Positions 34,265 to 45,652 are shown, numbered from the stretch's first letter. The stretch is 64,000 nt of DNA from Alkalicoccus luteus (GCF_012034335.1 NZ_JAATHJ010000004.1:123412-187411); one strand, 5' to 3'. Notes: generated by a model from the sequence alone, not told the origin. Program-made: numbers and translations.

Positions 34265-35635
34265 TTATTGATCCATACGCGGACGAATGCTTTCTTCGGC
34301 CTGCTCAAGTGCCTCTTCCGGAGTCTGAGACTGCTCTCGGATCACGTTAAACATAATGTTTGTATTGATCTCATCCAGCACGTCCGGCGTATGCTGCGTG
34401 ATGTTCACGCCTTCTACTTCATCGCGGATATCCAGCAGGAGGTCGAAAATGTCATCGTTGAAGTACTCATAAAACTCACTGTCTGCCTGAATTTCTTCCG
34501 TATCCCAAACGTCCCAGCGCGGCGGATCAAAGCCTAGCTGCGTCCAGAGGTTGATGTTGCCTTCCTCAGACATTTTGGCAAAATAGAGGAATTCCTTGGC
34601 GAGATCAACGTTTTCAGACTGGCTTGTCACTGCTGTACCGGTTCCGCCCATTCCGACGGTACGGGCATCGTCTTCATCAAATACCGGCAGCGGACGGATT
34701 TCCATTTTACCTTCAAGATCCGGCATCTCTGCGAGGAAGTTGGACATAAAGAAGAGTGGCATCACCGTGGAAGCAGCTCCGCCGCTGTTCATAAAGCCGT
34801 AATATTCTTCTGAATGGTTCTCGTCACCCGGTGTGATTTGGGCAATTTCATATTCATTGACGAGATCAGACATAAACTGAAGCGTCTCCACATTCGTGTC
34901 GTTTGCCAGCGTCAGTTCATGGTCATCATTGAAGAAGTCAGAACCTTGCTGAGCAACGAAAGGCCACAGGCCGTACCAGTTGGCAGACACTGTCGTCATC
35001 GGAACGCCGGTTGCCTCGACAACCTGTTCACCTGCTTCTACATAGTCATCCCACGTATGAATGTCATCGATGTCGACTCCTGCTTCATCCATGATCTCCA
35101 TATTATAGTAGACAACGGTCGCGCCGAGGTGAGTTGGGGCACCGTAGTAGTTGCCGTCCTGCGCGTAAATGTCCAGACGTTCGGTGATAAACTGATCGAG
35201 CTCATCTTCAATTAAATCGTTGAGCGGCTCGAGTTGAATGTCGCCAACAAGAAAGTTCGGGAACCGGGCAATTTCAATATCGACAAGATCCGGTGCATCA
35301 GATCCGGACTGAAGCGCCAGGAGCAGGTTGTTATGCATTTGATCAAACGGATATACTTCCGCCGTCAGCTGAATCGGGTTATCTTCATTTTCTTCGTTCC
35401 ATCGTTCAGCCGCATCCTCGAAAAATTCGGAATGCGTTTCAGCAAACGTCCAGAAGCTGAGCTCGGTCGCGCCTTCAATGTCATCCCCGACGACGGCCGT
35501 TTCTTCTGCCTCTCCGCCGCTTGCATCGGCATTGTCGCCGTCACCTGCGTTACCATCCTCGTTGCCGCCGCCTCCGCAGGCAGCCAAAAACAGAGCAGAA
35601 CCAATCATAGAAGACAGCCAAAGACTCTTTTTCAT
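34265..35635 (-). CDS. araN: Arabinose/arabino-oligosaccharide ABC transporter binding lipoprotein (AraN-like)
   Basis: 456 residues. The lipobox is LAAC (residues 17-20) followed by a Gly run and an acidic Gly/Asp/Glu linker to about residue 52. The family 1 binding domain begins TELSFWTFAETHSEFFEDAA and includes YGAPTHLGATVVYYNMEIMD and VGMGGTGTAVTSQ. It captures arabinose oligomers outside the cell. It is the first gene of araN-D-B-A and divergent from the permease genes araP and araQ, unlike the B. subtilis order where N, P and Q are adjacent. Assignment rests on this context. Confidence 0.88.
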   Translation of the reverse strand: MKKSLWLSSMIGSALFLAACGGGGNEDGNAGDGDNADASGGEAEETAVVGDDIEGATELSFWTFAETHSEFFEDAAERWNEENEDNPIQLTAEVYPFDQMHNNLLLALQSGSDAPDLVDIEIARFPNFLVGDIQLEPLNDLIEDELDQFITERLDIYAQDGNYYGAPTHLGATVVYYNMEIMDEAGVDIDDIHTWDDYVEAGEQVVEATGVPMTTVSANWYGLWPFVAQQGSDFFNDDHELTLANDTNVETLQFMSDLVNEYEIAQITPGDENHSEEYYGFMNSGGAASTVMPLFFMSNFLAEMPDLEGKMEIRPLPVFDEDDARTVGMGGTGTAVTSQSENVDLAKEFLYFAKMSEEGNINLWTQLGFDPPRWDVWDTEEIQADSEFYEYFNDDIFDLLLDIRDEVEGVNITQHTPDVLDEINTNIMFNVIREQSQTPEEALEQAEESIRPRMDQ

Positions 35636-35788
35636 TCCACTTCCTCCTCTAATGTCATGTCAGCGCTTTCAGAAAAGCGTCAAACATGCTGATGTGTTGG
35701 GTGCAGGAGAGATATAAACGAATTGCTTATGGACCATCCTGCGCATTCAACGAAGATAATTCATTGAATAAATTATTGATTAATTTGT

Positions 35789-35817
35789 ATTTTATTTTAG
35801 TTATCCGTACAAGTCAA
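35789..35817 (-). promoter_or_regulatory. araNDBA promoter with AraR-like half site
   Basis: On the minus strand TTGACT (35812-35817) and TAAAAT (35789-35794) are 17 bp apart. The spacer begins TGTACGGATAACT, so ACTTGTACG, which resembles half of the AraR operator ATTTGTACGTACAAAT, overlaps the -35 box. Confidence 0.6.
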
Positions 35818-35934
35818 CCAGAAAATAATCTGACAAATAAAACAGAAAAAAGATAAGGGTTAACGGAAATACTGGCATAGAAGGCTTGACTAAGTTTAAT
35901 AAAGTTGTAAATAAAGAAATAAAAAATTCTGAAC

Positions 35935-35963
35935 TTGCCAATAAAGCAATAATAAAATATAAT
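35935..35963 (+). promoter_or_regulatory. araPQ promoter
   Basis: TTGCCA (35935-35940) and TATAAT (35958-35963) are separated by exactly 17 bp, with the AraR-like operator immediately downstream of the expected start of transcription. The leader to araP is about 165 bp and holds no gene. Confidence 0.65.
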
Positions 35964-35971
35964 TCTCACAT

Positions 35972-36001
35972 ATACATACGTACAGGTTGTACGCATATGT
36001 A
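35972..36001. promoter_or_regulatory. AraR-type operator at the araPQ promoter
   Basis: An imperfect inverted repeat, CATACGTACA then GG then TTGTACGCATATG, contains the TGTACG/CGTACA cores of AraR boxes. It covers about +3 to +30 relative to the inferred start site, suitable for repression by roadblock. Confidence 0.6.
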
Positions 36002-36134
36002 ACCGTTTTAGTTATAGGAGTGAGGTGGAGTTTTACGAGTTATCTATCAGAATAGTTTGAACTTTAGAGTGTCATACAGCTACTTAGTTCACTGAATAAC
36101 TAAAGTGGTGTAGATTGAAAAAGGAGGGTCTTCA

Positions 36135-37058
36135 ATGGAACGAACTGCCGAACGAACGGTGGAGAAGAAAAAGCGCTCCAGCATTCTGTATTCGAAAACA
36201 GCAGCCCCGTATATTTTTGTTTCTCCATTTATTCTGTCATTTCTGGTGCTGTCGCTTTATCCATTTATCAGTGCGATTAACATGAGCTTTCAGCGTGTTG
36301 TACCGGGACAGACGGAATACATTGGTTTTTCAAATTTTGAAAGGGTATTCAATCCGGTCTTCTTTACGGCCTTGCAGAACACGACCATCTACGTGATCTG
36401 GACCGTTGTGATTCTGACGCTCATTCCGATGCTGTTTGCGATTTTTCTGAACCACAGACTGATTATGTTCACAAACGTATTCCGGGCAGCTATCTTTATT
36501 CCGGCGCTGACATCCGTCATCGTAGCCGGTACGATTTTCCGGATGATTTTCGGGGAATCCGATATGGCATTTGCAAACCAGGTGCTGTCTTTATTCGGAC
36601 TGGAAACACAGGAGTGGCGCTATGGTGCCGCTACAGCGATGTTCCTGATGGTCGGTCTCGCCTCGTGGCGCTGGATGGGGGTCAACGTTCTTTACTACCT
36701 GGCGGCCCTGCAGAACGTCAGCAAGGATCTTTATGAAGCTGCTGATATTGACGGAGCAAACGCGTGGCAGAAATTTCGCAATGTGACATTTCCAGCGATC
36801 AAGCCGATCTTTATTTTCCTTTCCACGATCACGACGATCAACGGCTTCCGTATGTTTGAGGAAAGTTTCGTTTTCTTTGAAACGACGTCTCCCGGCAACA
36901 TCGGTCTCACGATCGTCGGCTACATTTACCAGGAAGGGATTCAGCGCAACGATATGGGCTTCGGGGCAGCAATTGGCATCGTCCTGTTAGGCATCATCTT
37001 CGTTGTCAGTATCATTCAGCTCTATGTCACCGGAGCGTTTAAGAAGGAGGATTCATGA
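36135..37058 (+). CDS. araP: Arabinose-type ABC permease (AraP-like)
   Basis: 307 residues with six membrane segments. The EAA loop is DLYEAADIDGANAWQKFRNV (about residues 201-220). The N-terminus is charged (residues 1-20) before the first segment YIFVSPFILSFLVLSLYPFI. It forms the membrane channel with AraQ; the ATPase would come from elsewhere, MsmX in B. subtilis. The ATG follows AAGGAGGGTCTTCA. Its stop overlaps the araQ start region (TCATGATG). Confidence 0.9.
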   Translation: MERTAERTVEKKKRSSILYSKTAAPYIFVSPFILSFLVLSLYPFISAINMSFQRVVPGQTEYIGFSNFERVFNPVFFTALQNTTIYVIWTVVILTLIPMLFAIFLNHRLIMFTNVFRAAIFIPALTSVIVAGTIFRMIFGESDMAFANQVLSLFGLETQEWRYGAATAMFLMVGLASWRWMGVNVLYYLAALQNVSKDLYEAADIDGANAWQKFRNVTFPAIKPIFIFLSTITTINGFRMFEESFVFFETTSPGNIGLTIVGYIYQEGIQRNDMGFGAAIGIVLLGIIFVVSIIQLYVTGAFKKEDS

Positions 37059-37909
37059 TGGATAAGAAGCTGACTCCGAAAGAAAAAGGCATTCGCCTGC
37101 TGCTCGTACTGACGTTCAGCTTTATCTCGCTCGTCGCGCTGTTTCCGGTCATCTCGCTCGTGGTTGCGTCATTCAGTCCATCGACGGACCTGATGCGCTT
37201 CGGACTGACTGCGGAGCTGTTTTTCAGTGGATTTACTGCAGAAAACTTTGAGGTTATTTTTGGGGGAGAAGCTGGAGCGTACTGGCGCTGGTACGTGAAC
37301 AGCCTGATTGTATCGGGCGTGCTGATTGTACTGTCCTTGTTCTTCTCTTCAATGGTCGGCTATGCGCTGGCGCTATATGAATTTAAAGGGAAGCGATTCA
37401 TCTTCATTCTCGTTCTGTTGATCCTCATGATTCCATTTGAGATCATGATGCTTCCGCTTTACACCATGATGGTGAACCTGCGGCTTGTTGACACGTATTT
37501 TGGTGTGATGCTGCCGCTGATTGTCGCACCAATTGCGGTTTTCTTCTTCCGGCAGTACTGCCTCGGCCTGCCGAAGGAGCTGATGGAGTCAGGACGCGTG
37601 GACGGCTGTACCGAGTTCGGTATCTTTGCGCGTATCATGGCACCGCTTATGCTGCCATCGTTTGCCGCAATGGCCATTCTTCAAGGTCTCTCCAGCTGGA
37701 ACAACTTCCTCTGGCCGCTGATCGTGCTTCGTTCCAACGACATGTTCACGCTGCCGGTTGGGCTTGCGACACTGCTGACACCATACGGCAATAACTATGA
37801 AATTCTTTTCTCCGGCTCGGTGATGGCGATCATTCCGATTATCGTCCTTTTCCTTTTCTTCCAGCGCTTCTTCATTGCTGGTCTGACATCCGGAGGCGTC
37901 AAAGGCTAA
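37058..37909 (+). CDS. araQ: Arabinose-type ABC permease (AraQ-like)
   Basis: 283 residues with six membrane segments. The EAA-type loop is PKELMESGRVDGCTEFGIFA, where the usual glutamate-alanine-alanine is partly changed (ESGRVDG). The C-terminal tail FIAGLTSGGVKG matches MalG/AraQ proteins. Two adjacent ATGs are possible; the second has better spacing (7 bp) to GGAGG and overlaps the araP stop. It partners AraP. The next genes encode a YesL-like protein and glycosidases, so the import of short arabino- or xylo-oligomers is likely. Confidence 0.9.
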   Translation: MDKKLTPKEKGIRLLLVLTFSFISLVALFPVISLVVASFSPSTDLMRFGLTAELFFSGFTAENFEVIFGGEAGAYWRWYVNSLIVSGVLIVLSLFFSSMVGYALALYEFKGKRFIFILVLLILMIPFEIMMLPLYTMMVNLRLVDTYFGVMLPLIVAPIAVFFFRQYCLGLPKELMESGRVDGCTEFGIFARIMAPLMLPSFAAMAILQGLSSWNNFLWPLIVLRSNDMFTLPVGLATLLTPYGNNYEILFSGSVMAIIPIIVLFLFFQRFFIAGLTSGGVKG

Positions 37910-37930
37910 TAGCGAAAGGAGCACGAGTGC

Positions 37931-40068
<2,138 letters not shown>

Positions 40069-40090
40069 ATCATTGAAGGAGGAAGCTGCT

Positions 40091-41698
40091 ATGACCCAGA
40101 TACAAAACCCGATTTTAACAGGATTTCACGCCGACCCGTCGATTTTGCGGGTAGGCGAAGACTACTATATTGCAACATCGACATTTGAGTGGTTTCCGGG
40201 AGTGCGGATTCATCATTCCCGCGACTTAAAGCACTGGGAGTTCGTGTCGAGCCCGCTCACGAGAACGAGTCAGCTCGATATGCGCGGTAACATGAATTCC
40301 GGCGGCGTTTGGGCGCCTGCTTTAAGCTGGCACGACGGCACATTTTACCTGATTTATACCGACGTCAAGCAGTGGCACGGGGCGTATAAGGATGCGCATA
40401 ATTATCTCGTGACAGCTGATTCCATCGAAGGCCCGTGGTCAGAGCCGGTTTATCTGAACAGCAGCGGATTTGATCCGTCGTTATTTCATGACGATGACGG
40501 CCGTAAGTGGCTTGTGAACATGATCTGGGACTACCGCGAAGGAAAGCATCCGTTTGCCGGTATCGTGCTGCAGGAATTTGACGAGGCGGCGGGCGAACTG
40601 ACTGGACCGGTTCGTACGATTTATGAGGGAACCGATCTGAAGCTGACAGAAGGGCCGCACCTGTACAAAAAAGACGGCTGGTACTACTTGATTGTAGCGG
40701 AAGGCGGTACGCGCTATGAGCATGCAGAATCCGTCGCGCGGTCACGCAGCCTGGAAGGTCCGTACGAAACGGATCCGGATTATCCGCTGATCACCTCGCG
40801 CGGCGATGACACCCTCGTGCTGCAAAAAGCAGGACACGGCAGCCTCGTGGAAACGCAGAACGGCGAGTGGTACTTCGTTCACCTTTGCGGACGTCCGTTA
40901 AACGGAACGTACTGTACGCTCGGACGAGAGACGGCGATTCAGAAGATTACCTGGACCGAGGACGGGTGGCCGAGACTCGCACACGGCGGTAATCGTCCGG
41001 CAGAATTCGTGGAGGCGCCGGATCTGCCGGAAAGCACGATCAACGAGCTTCCGGTGCGCGATGCATTTGACGGAACAGAACTGCATGGAAACTGGAATTC
41101 GCTGCGTGTTCCGATGGAGGAGTCGTGGTGTACGTTGAAAGAGGCTCCTGGGCATCTGCGTCTTTACGGGCGGGAGTCACTCAGCTCGGTGCATAAACAG
41201 TCGCTCGTTGCAAGAAGGCAGACAGCGTTTGTGTGCACAGCAGCAACGAAGCTTTCGTTCGACCCGGATACGTACCAGCAGAAGGCGGGGCTTGTCGTTT
41301 ATTATGACACCGAGGACCATGTGTACCTGCACGTCACGTATCATGAAAGCAAAGGCCGCGTGCTGCAGCTGATCCGCACGAAAAACGGACAGTACGAAGA
41401 GCTGCTTCACCCTGCAAAGCGAATCATACAGGAGGGGCCGGTCGAGCTGAAGGTATCGATTTCCTACGACAGGATGCAGTTCTCATACCGGACAGGAGAT
41501 GAGAGCTGGCAGCTGATCGGGCCGGAGCTCGATACGACGCATATGTCAGATGACTCAGCAGCAGATGTCCGCTTTACCGGCACGTTTATCGGCATGGCCT
41601 GTCAGGATTACAGCGGTAAAAAGCGGCCCGCTGATTTTGATCACTTTGATTATAAGGCGGAAGGGGTTCCGAACACAGAGCAGGCTGTTACAAAGTAA
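40091..41698 (+). CDS. GH43 beta-xylosidase / alpha-L-arabinofuranosidase
   Basis: 535 residues without a signal peptide. The N-terminal five-bladed propeller begins NPILTGFHADPSILRVGEDY, where the Asp of HADPS is the general base; further conserved blocks are STFEWFPGVRIHHSRDLKHW, SSGFDPSLFHDDDGRKWLVN and LTEGPHLYKKDGWYYLIVAE, the last containing the acid Glu of TEGPH. The C-terminal 200 residues form the concanavalin-like domain of XynB-type beta-xylosidases. It should trim xylo- or arabinoxylo-oligomers inside the cell. The ATG follows AAGGAGGAAGCTGCT. The exact specificity cannot be fixed from sequence. Confidence 0.93.
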   Translation: MTQIQNPILTGFHADPSILRVGEDYYIATSTFEWFPGVRIHHSRDLKHWEFVSSPLTRTSQLDMRGNMNSGGVWAPALSWHDGTFYLIYTDVKQWHGAYKDAHNYLVTADSIEGPWSEPVYLNSSGFDPSLFHDDDGRKWLVNMIWDYREGKHPFAGIVLQEFDEAAGELTGPVRTIYEGTDLKLTEGPHLYKKDGWYYLIVAEGGTRYEHAESVARSRSLEGPYETDPDYPLITSRGDDTLVLQKAGHGSLVETQNGEWYFVHLCGRPLNGTYCTLGRETAIQKITWTEDGWPRLAHGGNRPAEFVEAPDLPESTINELPVRDAFDGTELHGNWNSLRVPMEESWCTLKEAPGHLRLYGRESLSSVHKQSLVARRQTAFVCTAATKLSFDPDTYQQKAGLVVYYDTEDHVYLHVTYHESKGRVLQLIRTKNGQYEELLHPAKRIIQEGPVELKVSISYDRMQFSYRTGDESWQLIGPELDTTHMSDDSAADVRFTGTFIGMACQDYSGKKRPADFDHFDYKAEGVPNTEQAVTK

Positions 41699-41834
41699 GC
41701 GTATAAAGGGGGCAGAGGGCGTTGTTGGACGCCTCTGCCTTTTTCTGTTCATTATAACGTCGATAACTTGTATGGTTTTAATTCAAATCTCTATAGTTAT
41801 CCATGAATATAGTGTGTTTCACAGCGTTTCATGC

Positions 41835-41856
41835 TATACTAAATTTGTACGTATGA
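41835..41856. promoter_or_regulatory. araR promoter -10 region with AraR operator
   Basis: TATACT (41835-41840) is followed at once by ATTTGTACGTATGAGT (41842-41857), which matches the known AraR box ATTTGTACGTACAAAT in its first 11 bases. A good -35 box was not found. The layout fits autorepression. Confidence 0.6.
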
Positions 41857-41926
41857 GTTTTAAATACGAAAGAGTGATGAGGTAAAATAGACGGCGTATT
41901 GGTCAGCCGGCAGAGGTGAGATGAGC

Positions 41927-43048
41927 ATGAAAACAAAATACAGCTACGTAAAAGCAGAAATAAAATCAAAAATCATGCAGGGGTATTTTCAGCCGCACGA
42001 AAAAGTCGGTTCTGAAAATGAGCTGCTCCAGGAGTACGGTGTCAGCCGTCATACGATCCGAAAAGCAGTCGAAGAACTCGTGCATGAGGGATGGATTTAT
42101 AAAAAACAGGGAGCCGGCACGTTTTGTGCGGATCGCTCGAAGGATACAGAAGTTCGGTCGGGCAGAAAAAATATAGCCGTAATCACGACTTATTTTTCGG
42201 ACTATATCTTCCCTTCCATCATTCGCGGCGCAGAGAAATTGTTTCGGGAAAACGGGTATCAGGTAACCGTATTCAGCACGAACAATGATCATGAGGAGGA
42301 AAAGCGCTGTCTGGAAGCGGTCCTCTCCCAGCAGTTTGACGGTCTGATGATTGAGCCGACGAAGAGTGCACTGCCGAACCCGAATATCAACTATTATTTA
42401 AATATCGAAAAGCTGGGCATCCCGTATGTCATGATTAATGCCTATTACGAAGAGCTGGAGCCGCTCCACGTCGTCATGGATGATGTAGAAGGCGGCCGCC
42501 TGCAGGCGGAGCATTTGCTTAAGGGCGGTCATACAAACATCGTCGGCTTTTTCAAAAACGACGACATTCAAGGAGCGAAGCGGATGAAAGGCTTTATTAA
42601 AGCCCATCGGGAGCACGGTACACCGCTCAGTCCGGAGCATATTGTGACCTATCAGACTGAAAATCGCGACTCGCTTCCCGCAAAGGAATTAAAGCGCAAG
42701 CTGAAGGAGGCCGCGTCGACCCGTCCAACTGCAGTCGTCTGCTACAACGATCAGCTCGCGCTGCTGCTGCTCGACGTGCTGCGCGAAACAAAGCTAAATG
42801 TGCCGGAGGATATCTCGATCATCGGCTTTGACGATTCGTTTTTATCAACAGCATCTGAGGTGAAGCTGACAACGGTACCGCATCCGAAAGAGGAGCTTGG
42901 ATCGGCAGCAGCGCAGACGGTATTAAATATGATCGCGGATGCCAGCGAAAGCGGCGGCAGGCGAACGGCGGTGCCGATCATGTTTCCGTCAAGACTGTTG
43001 GAGCGTCAGTCAATAAAGGCACGTAACCCGCAGCCAGTCAATCCGTAA
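41927..43048 (+). CDS. araR: Arabinose operon repressor AraR (GntR/LacI hybrid)
   Basis: 373 residues. Residues 1-70 form a GntR winged helix: VKAEIKSKIMQGYFQPHEKV then ENELLQEYGVSRHTIRKAVE. Residues about 80-370 form a LacI-type effector domain (NIAVITTYFSDYIFPSIIRG, GFDDSFLSTASEVKLTTVPH, ending LLERQSI). This hybrid is diagnostic for AraR, which releases its operators on binding L-arabinose. AraR-like boxes are visible before this gene and in the araN/araP intergenic region. The ATG chosen lies 8 bp after GAGGTG. Confidence 0.93.
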   Translation: MKTKYSYVKAEIKSKIMQGYFQPHEKVGSENELLQEYGVSRHTIRKAVEELVHEGWIYKKQGAGTFCADRSKDTEVRSGRKNIAVITTYFSDYIFPSIIRGAEKLFRENGYQVTVFSTNNDHEEEKRCLEAVLSQQFDGLMIEPTKSALPNPNINYYLNIEKLGIPYVMINAYYEELEPLHVVMDDVEGGRLQAEHLLKGGHTNIVGFFKNDDIQGAKRMKGFIKAHREHGTPLSPEHIVTYQTENRDSLPAKELKRKLKEAASTRPTAVVCYNDQLALLLLDVLRETKLNVPEDISIIGFDDSFLSTASEVKLTTVPHPKEELGSAAAQTVLNMIADASESGGRRTAVPIMFPSRLLERQSIKARNPQPVNP

Positions 43049-43052
43049 CTTG

Positions 43053-43083
43053 AAACCGTCCTTCTATCAAAGGGCGGTTTTTC
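43053..43083 (+). terminator. Terminator of araR
   Basis: AAACCGTCCTT pairs with AAGGGCGGTTT (one G-T) around a 5-nt loop, followed by T5. Confidence 0.85.
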
Positions 43084-43182
43084 ATTTGCCATTGTTCACG
43101 TTTTGTTGTTGACACTCGCCTTTACATGTACGGTTGGAATGGAAGCAAAGCAGCTATCGTTGATCAATCGCTTTACGTTTGA

Positions 43183-43824
43183 TTACACTAAAAACAGGAA
43201 GACGACTGACATATATCCTACGCTCACAGCCACCAAGGAAGCAACGTACATCAGCAAAAACCTCCGTTTACGCGCATGCCTGAAATAGAATCTCACCATA
43301 ACTATACTGCCTGCCAAAAACGTGACGCCGCAGAGAACGTATAAAAACAGGGAAGTGGCCTGGAGAAAATCACTGTTGAAATGGGTGCCTGCCAACAAAC
43401 TGACGGACCCTAAGTAAAACCAGATGAAGCTTTGCACCAACACGTTTGTGTGATCACTTAATACTTTTTGAACACTGCTGGGAGCGGGGCTGAATGTTCG
43501 ATTAAGAAGATAGATAACAGAGACGTTTAACAGTACAAGTGGCAGACAATAAGCGATAACGTATAACAGGAAGATGAATAAAAAAAATTCAGCGAGGTAG
43601 ATCAAATCTTCAGCTCTCCCGTTTCCTCCAAATAATTGTTCAAATATAGCGGGCGCTCTCATTAAGATCCCGCAGATGATAGTGAACGGTAAGATGATAA
43701 ACAAAATGAAAAGGTTCCAAACCCACGATACATAGGTGTTTTGTTGAATATTCGCAGCAGGCTTTAAGAAAATCTGCCTTAAATAGATAAACAAACCGAT
43801 CCTCACTTCTTCTCCTGCGGTCAT
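43183..43824 (-). CDS. Polytopic membrane protein of unknown family
   Basis: 213 residues with about five membrane segments (WVWNLFILFIILPFTIICGI; LAEFFLFIFLLYVIAYCLPL; VQSFIWFYLGSVSLLAG; SLFLYVLCGVTFLAGSIVMV; and VASLVAVSVGYMSVVFLFLV at the end). A long N-terminal cytoplasmic stretch IYLRQIFLKPAANIQQN precedes the first. The layout recalls YIP1-like or DUF6574 proteins, but I do not assign it. Base composition is lower in GC than the flanking genes. The ribosome-binding site (GAAAGG) is modest. Confidence 0.7.
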   Translation of the reverse strand: MTAGEEVRIGLFIYLRQIFLKPAANIQQNTYVSWVWNLFILFIILPFTIICGILMRAPAIFEQLFGGNGRAEDLIYLAEFFLFIFLLYVIAYCLPLVLLNVSVIYLLNRTFSPAPSSVQKVLSDHTNVLVQSFIWFYLGSVSLLAGTHFNSDFLQATSLFLYVLCGVTFLAGSIVMVRFYFRHARKRRFLLMYVASLVAVSVGYMSVVFLFLV

Positions 43825-43828
43825 AAGA

Positions 43829-43936
43829 TCAACCTTTCTTATTCAGATTCATCGATATCTCTCTGGTGACGATAGAGTATAAAAGAGGCAACATGCCAAT
43901 CGTAAAGAGTTCGACCAGTTTAAAGAACAGAATCAT
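43829..43936 (-). CDS. Possible small hydrophobic peptide (35 residues)
   Basis: The frame reads MILFFKLVELFTIGMLPLLY then SIVTREISMNLNKKG and ends 5 bp before the next gene's ATG on the same strand. It has one probable membrane helix, but no Shine-Dalgarno before the ATG. It could be a genuine small gene, a remnant of the N-terminus of a larger protein, or chance. Confidence 0.3.
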   Translation of the reverse strand: MILFFKLVELFTIGMLPLLYSIVTREISMNLNKKG

Positions 43937-44155
43937 GTATGACACACACGCTGTTAATCATTCCAAATGTTGTCTTTTTTTAGGGTGGGCTTTGATTGTA
44001 CCCTTTTATCAACCACATACTCAAAACCTGTATGTAAAGCTCCTGTGGATAGGTAATGATGTGAACGGTCAACATTTTGTAACAATTTATCACAGATTTA
44101 CCTGTTAAACGTTTTCTTGTTCACGTAAACTTATAGATGGAAAGGAGCGGTCCGG

Positions 44156-44728
44156 ATGAAACCATTAGAACGTCAGAAAATCATAGTGGATATGGTTCAT
44201 CATCACGATGTGGTGCAGGTGTCCGATATCAGCCGCGTCTGTCAGGTGTCAGAGATGACGATTTATCGGGATGTGCAAAAGCTCGAACAAGAGGGACGCG
44301 TACAAAAAACGTCCCGCGGAATCACCGCGCTCGTTCCGGAGCAGACTGGAAGCGACACGTGCGCATACTGTCAAAAGCCGGCTGGAGACAGACTTTCGGT
44401 ACAGCTTGTGTACAATAATCGCTCGCAGGAAAAAACGTGCTGCGGTCACTGTGCGCTGCTGCGGTTTGACGAAAAAAGTGATGAGGTAGTGCAGATGATC
44501 GGCCGGGATTTTTTACTCGATACGACCATTAATGTCCGCCAGGCTGTATTCGTTATGAACAGCTCACTGCCGTTGTTTTGCTGCAGCCCGCAGACGCTCG
44601 TCTTTCAGCGGCAGGAGGAAGCGCGGAAATTTGCGGCTGGCTTTGGCGGAAGCCTGATGAACTTTGAAGAAGCGGTGCCGTTCGTGCGTCAGGATATGGG
44701 CTGCGCCTGCCGATCTTCGCATACATAA
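44156..44728 (+). CDS. YcnK-like copper-sensing DeoR/NosL regulator
   Basis: 190 residues, the same length as B. subtilis YcnK as I recall it. Residues 1-60 are a DeoR winged helix (IIVDMVHHHDVVQVSDISRV then EMTIYRDVQKLEQEGRVQKT). Residues about 65-185 form a NosL-like domain with two Cys pairs, CAYCQKPAGD and KTCCGHCALL, and the NosL block NVRQAVFVMNSSLPLFCCSP with ARKFAAGFGGSLMNFEEAV. YcnK represses copper-uptake genes when copper is bound by its NosL domain. The next gene, 18 bp downstream, encodes a His-rich lipoprotein, consistent with copper handling. Function is inferred from domain order. Confidence 0.82.
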   Translation: MKPLERQKIIVDMVHHHDVVQVSDISRVCQVSEMTIYRDVQKLEQEGRVQKTSRGITALVPEQTGSDTCAYCQKPAGDRLSVQLVYNNRSQEKTCCGHCALLRFDEKSDEVVQMIGRDFLLDTTINVRQAVFVMNSSLPLFCCSPQTLVFQRQEEARKFAAGFGGSLMNFEEAVPFVRQDMGCACRSSHT

Positions 44729-44745
44729 TGTAGGGGGATATGAAC

Positions 44746-45618
44746 ATGAGAAAAGCATGGATACTGACAGCGGCGGTTGGATTACTGGCTGCCTGCGGGA
44801 CGGCAGAAGAAAACAATGAGCAGAGCGGTGTCGTCGGTGTTGACGAAATCAATCTGGAACCGCTTGAAGCGGAAATTGATGCTCCGGAGGCACTTGATCC
44901 GGGTGAGGACGCGGAGCTTCGCGTGCTTGTCACGCAAGGCGACGAGCTCGTTGATGACGCCAGTGAAGTAAAGTGGGAAATCTGGCAGGCCGGTTCTAAG
45001 GAAGGCAGCGAAATGGTCGAGTCTGACCTTCCGGGTGAAGAAGGCTGGTATGAAGTCAGCTATACGTTTGAAGATGAGGCGGTCTACCATATTCAGCCGC
45101 ACACGACCGCGCGCGGCTCCCACGTCATGCCAGTTCATGATATTGTGGTGGGCGAACCGGATGAAGAAGAGCTTGAGGAAGCGGAAGACACCGAGCACGC
45201 TGACAGCATGGATGACCATGAGCACAACGATAACGAAGATCATGACCACAGTCACGACAATGAAAATCACGAGCACAGCCATGATCACGAGGACCACAGT
45301 CACGACCACGGTCCGATGCATGAAAGCATGGCGCTCGACTGGAATACCCCTGCTCAGGTGAGCGGACTTGATGAGGTGACGATTTCCTTTGATGTCAGCT
45401 GGGAGGACGACGCCTGGGAGAACGGAGAGGTCCGTCTCGAAATCTGGCAGCACGGTGATGACATGCGCACGTGGCTTGATGCAGAAGAAACAGAGGCCGG
45501 CACGTATGAAAAAGCGTTTGAACCAGAATCCTACGGCAGCTATCATATCATGGTGCACCTTGAGGATGAAGAGGTACACGAGCATATCCAGTACGAACTT
45601 GACGTAGAAGAAGAATAA
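44746..45618 (+). CDS. Lipoprotein with two YtkA-like domains and a His-rich linker
   Basis: 290 residues. Signal peptide with lipobox LAAC (about residues 13-16). The first YtkA/FixH-like beta domain (about 32-135) includes VKWEIWQAGSKEGSEMVESD and EGWYEVSYTFEDEAVYHIQP. A strongly His- and Asp-rich linker follows (repeats of DHxHS and DHEHN, about residues 148-190). A second, similar domain (about 198-290) has VRLEIWQHGDDMRTWLDAEE and YEKAFEPESYGSYHIMVHLE. The linker should bind copper or zinc outside the membrane. It is cotranscribed with the YcnK-like regulator. A copper-scavenging or delivery role is inferred. Confidence 0.82.
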   Translation: MRKAWILTAAVGLLAACGTAEENNEQSGVVGVDEINLEPLEAEIDAPEALDPGEDAELRVLVTQGDELVDDASEVKWEIWQAGSKEGSEMVESDLPGEEGWYEVSYTFEDEAVYHIQPHTTARGSHVMPVHDIVVGEPDEEELEEAEDTEHADSMDDHEHNDNEDHDHSHDNENHEHSHDHEDHSHDHGPMHESMALDWNTPAQVSGLDEVTISFDVSWEDDAWENGEVRLEIWQHGDDMRTWLDAEETEAGTYEKAFEPESYGSYHIMVHLEDEEVHEHIQYELDVEEE

Positions 45619-45624
45619 CGAATG

Positions 45625-45652
45625 AACCGGCGGAGCTCCCGTCGGTTTTTTG
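45625..45652 (+). terminator. Terminator of the copper-related operon
   Basis: AACCGGCGG pairs with CCGTCGGTT (one G-T) around AGCTC, followed by T6. Confidence 0.8.

Noticed and set aside
43866..44108. 80-codon plus-strand frame before the YcnK-like gene
   Set aside because: No ribosome-binding site, unnatural composition, and it overlaps the probable promoter region of the regulator.
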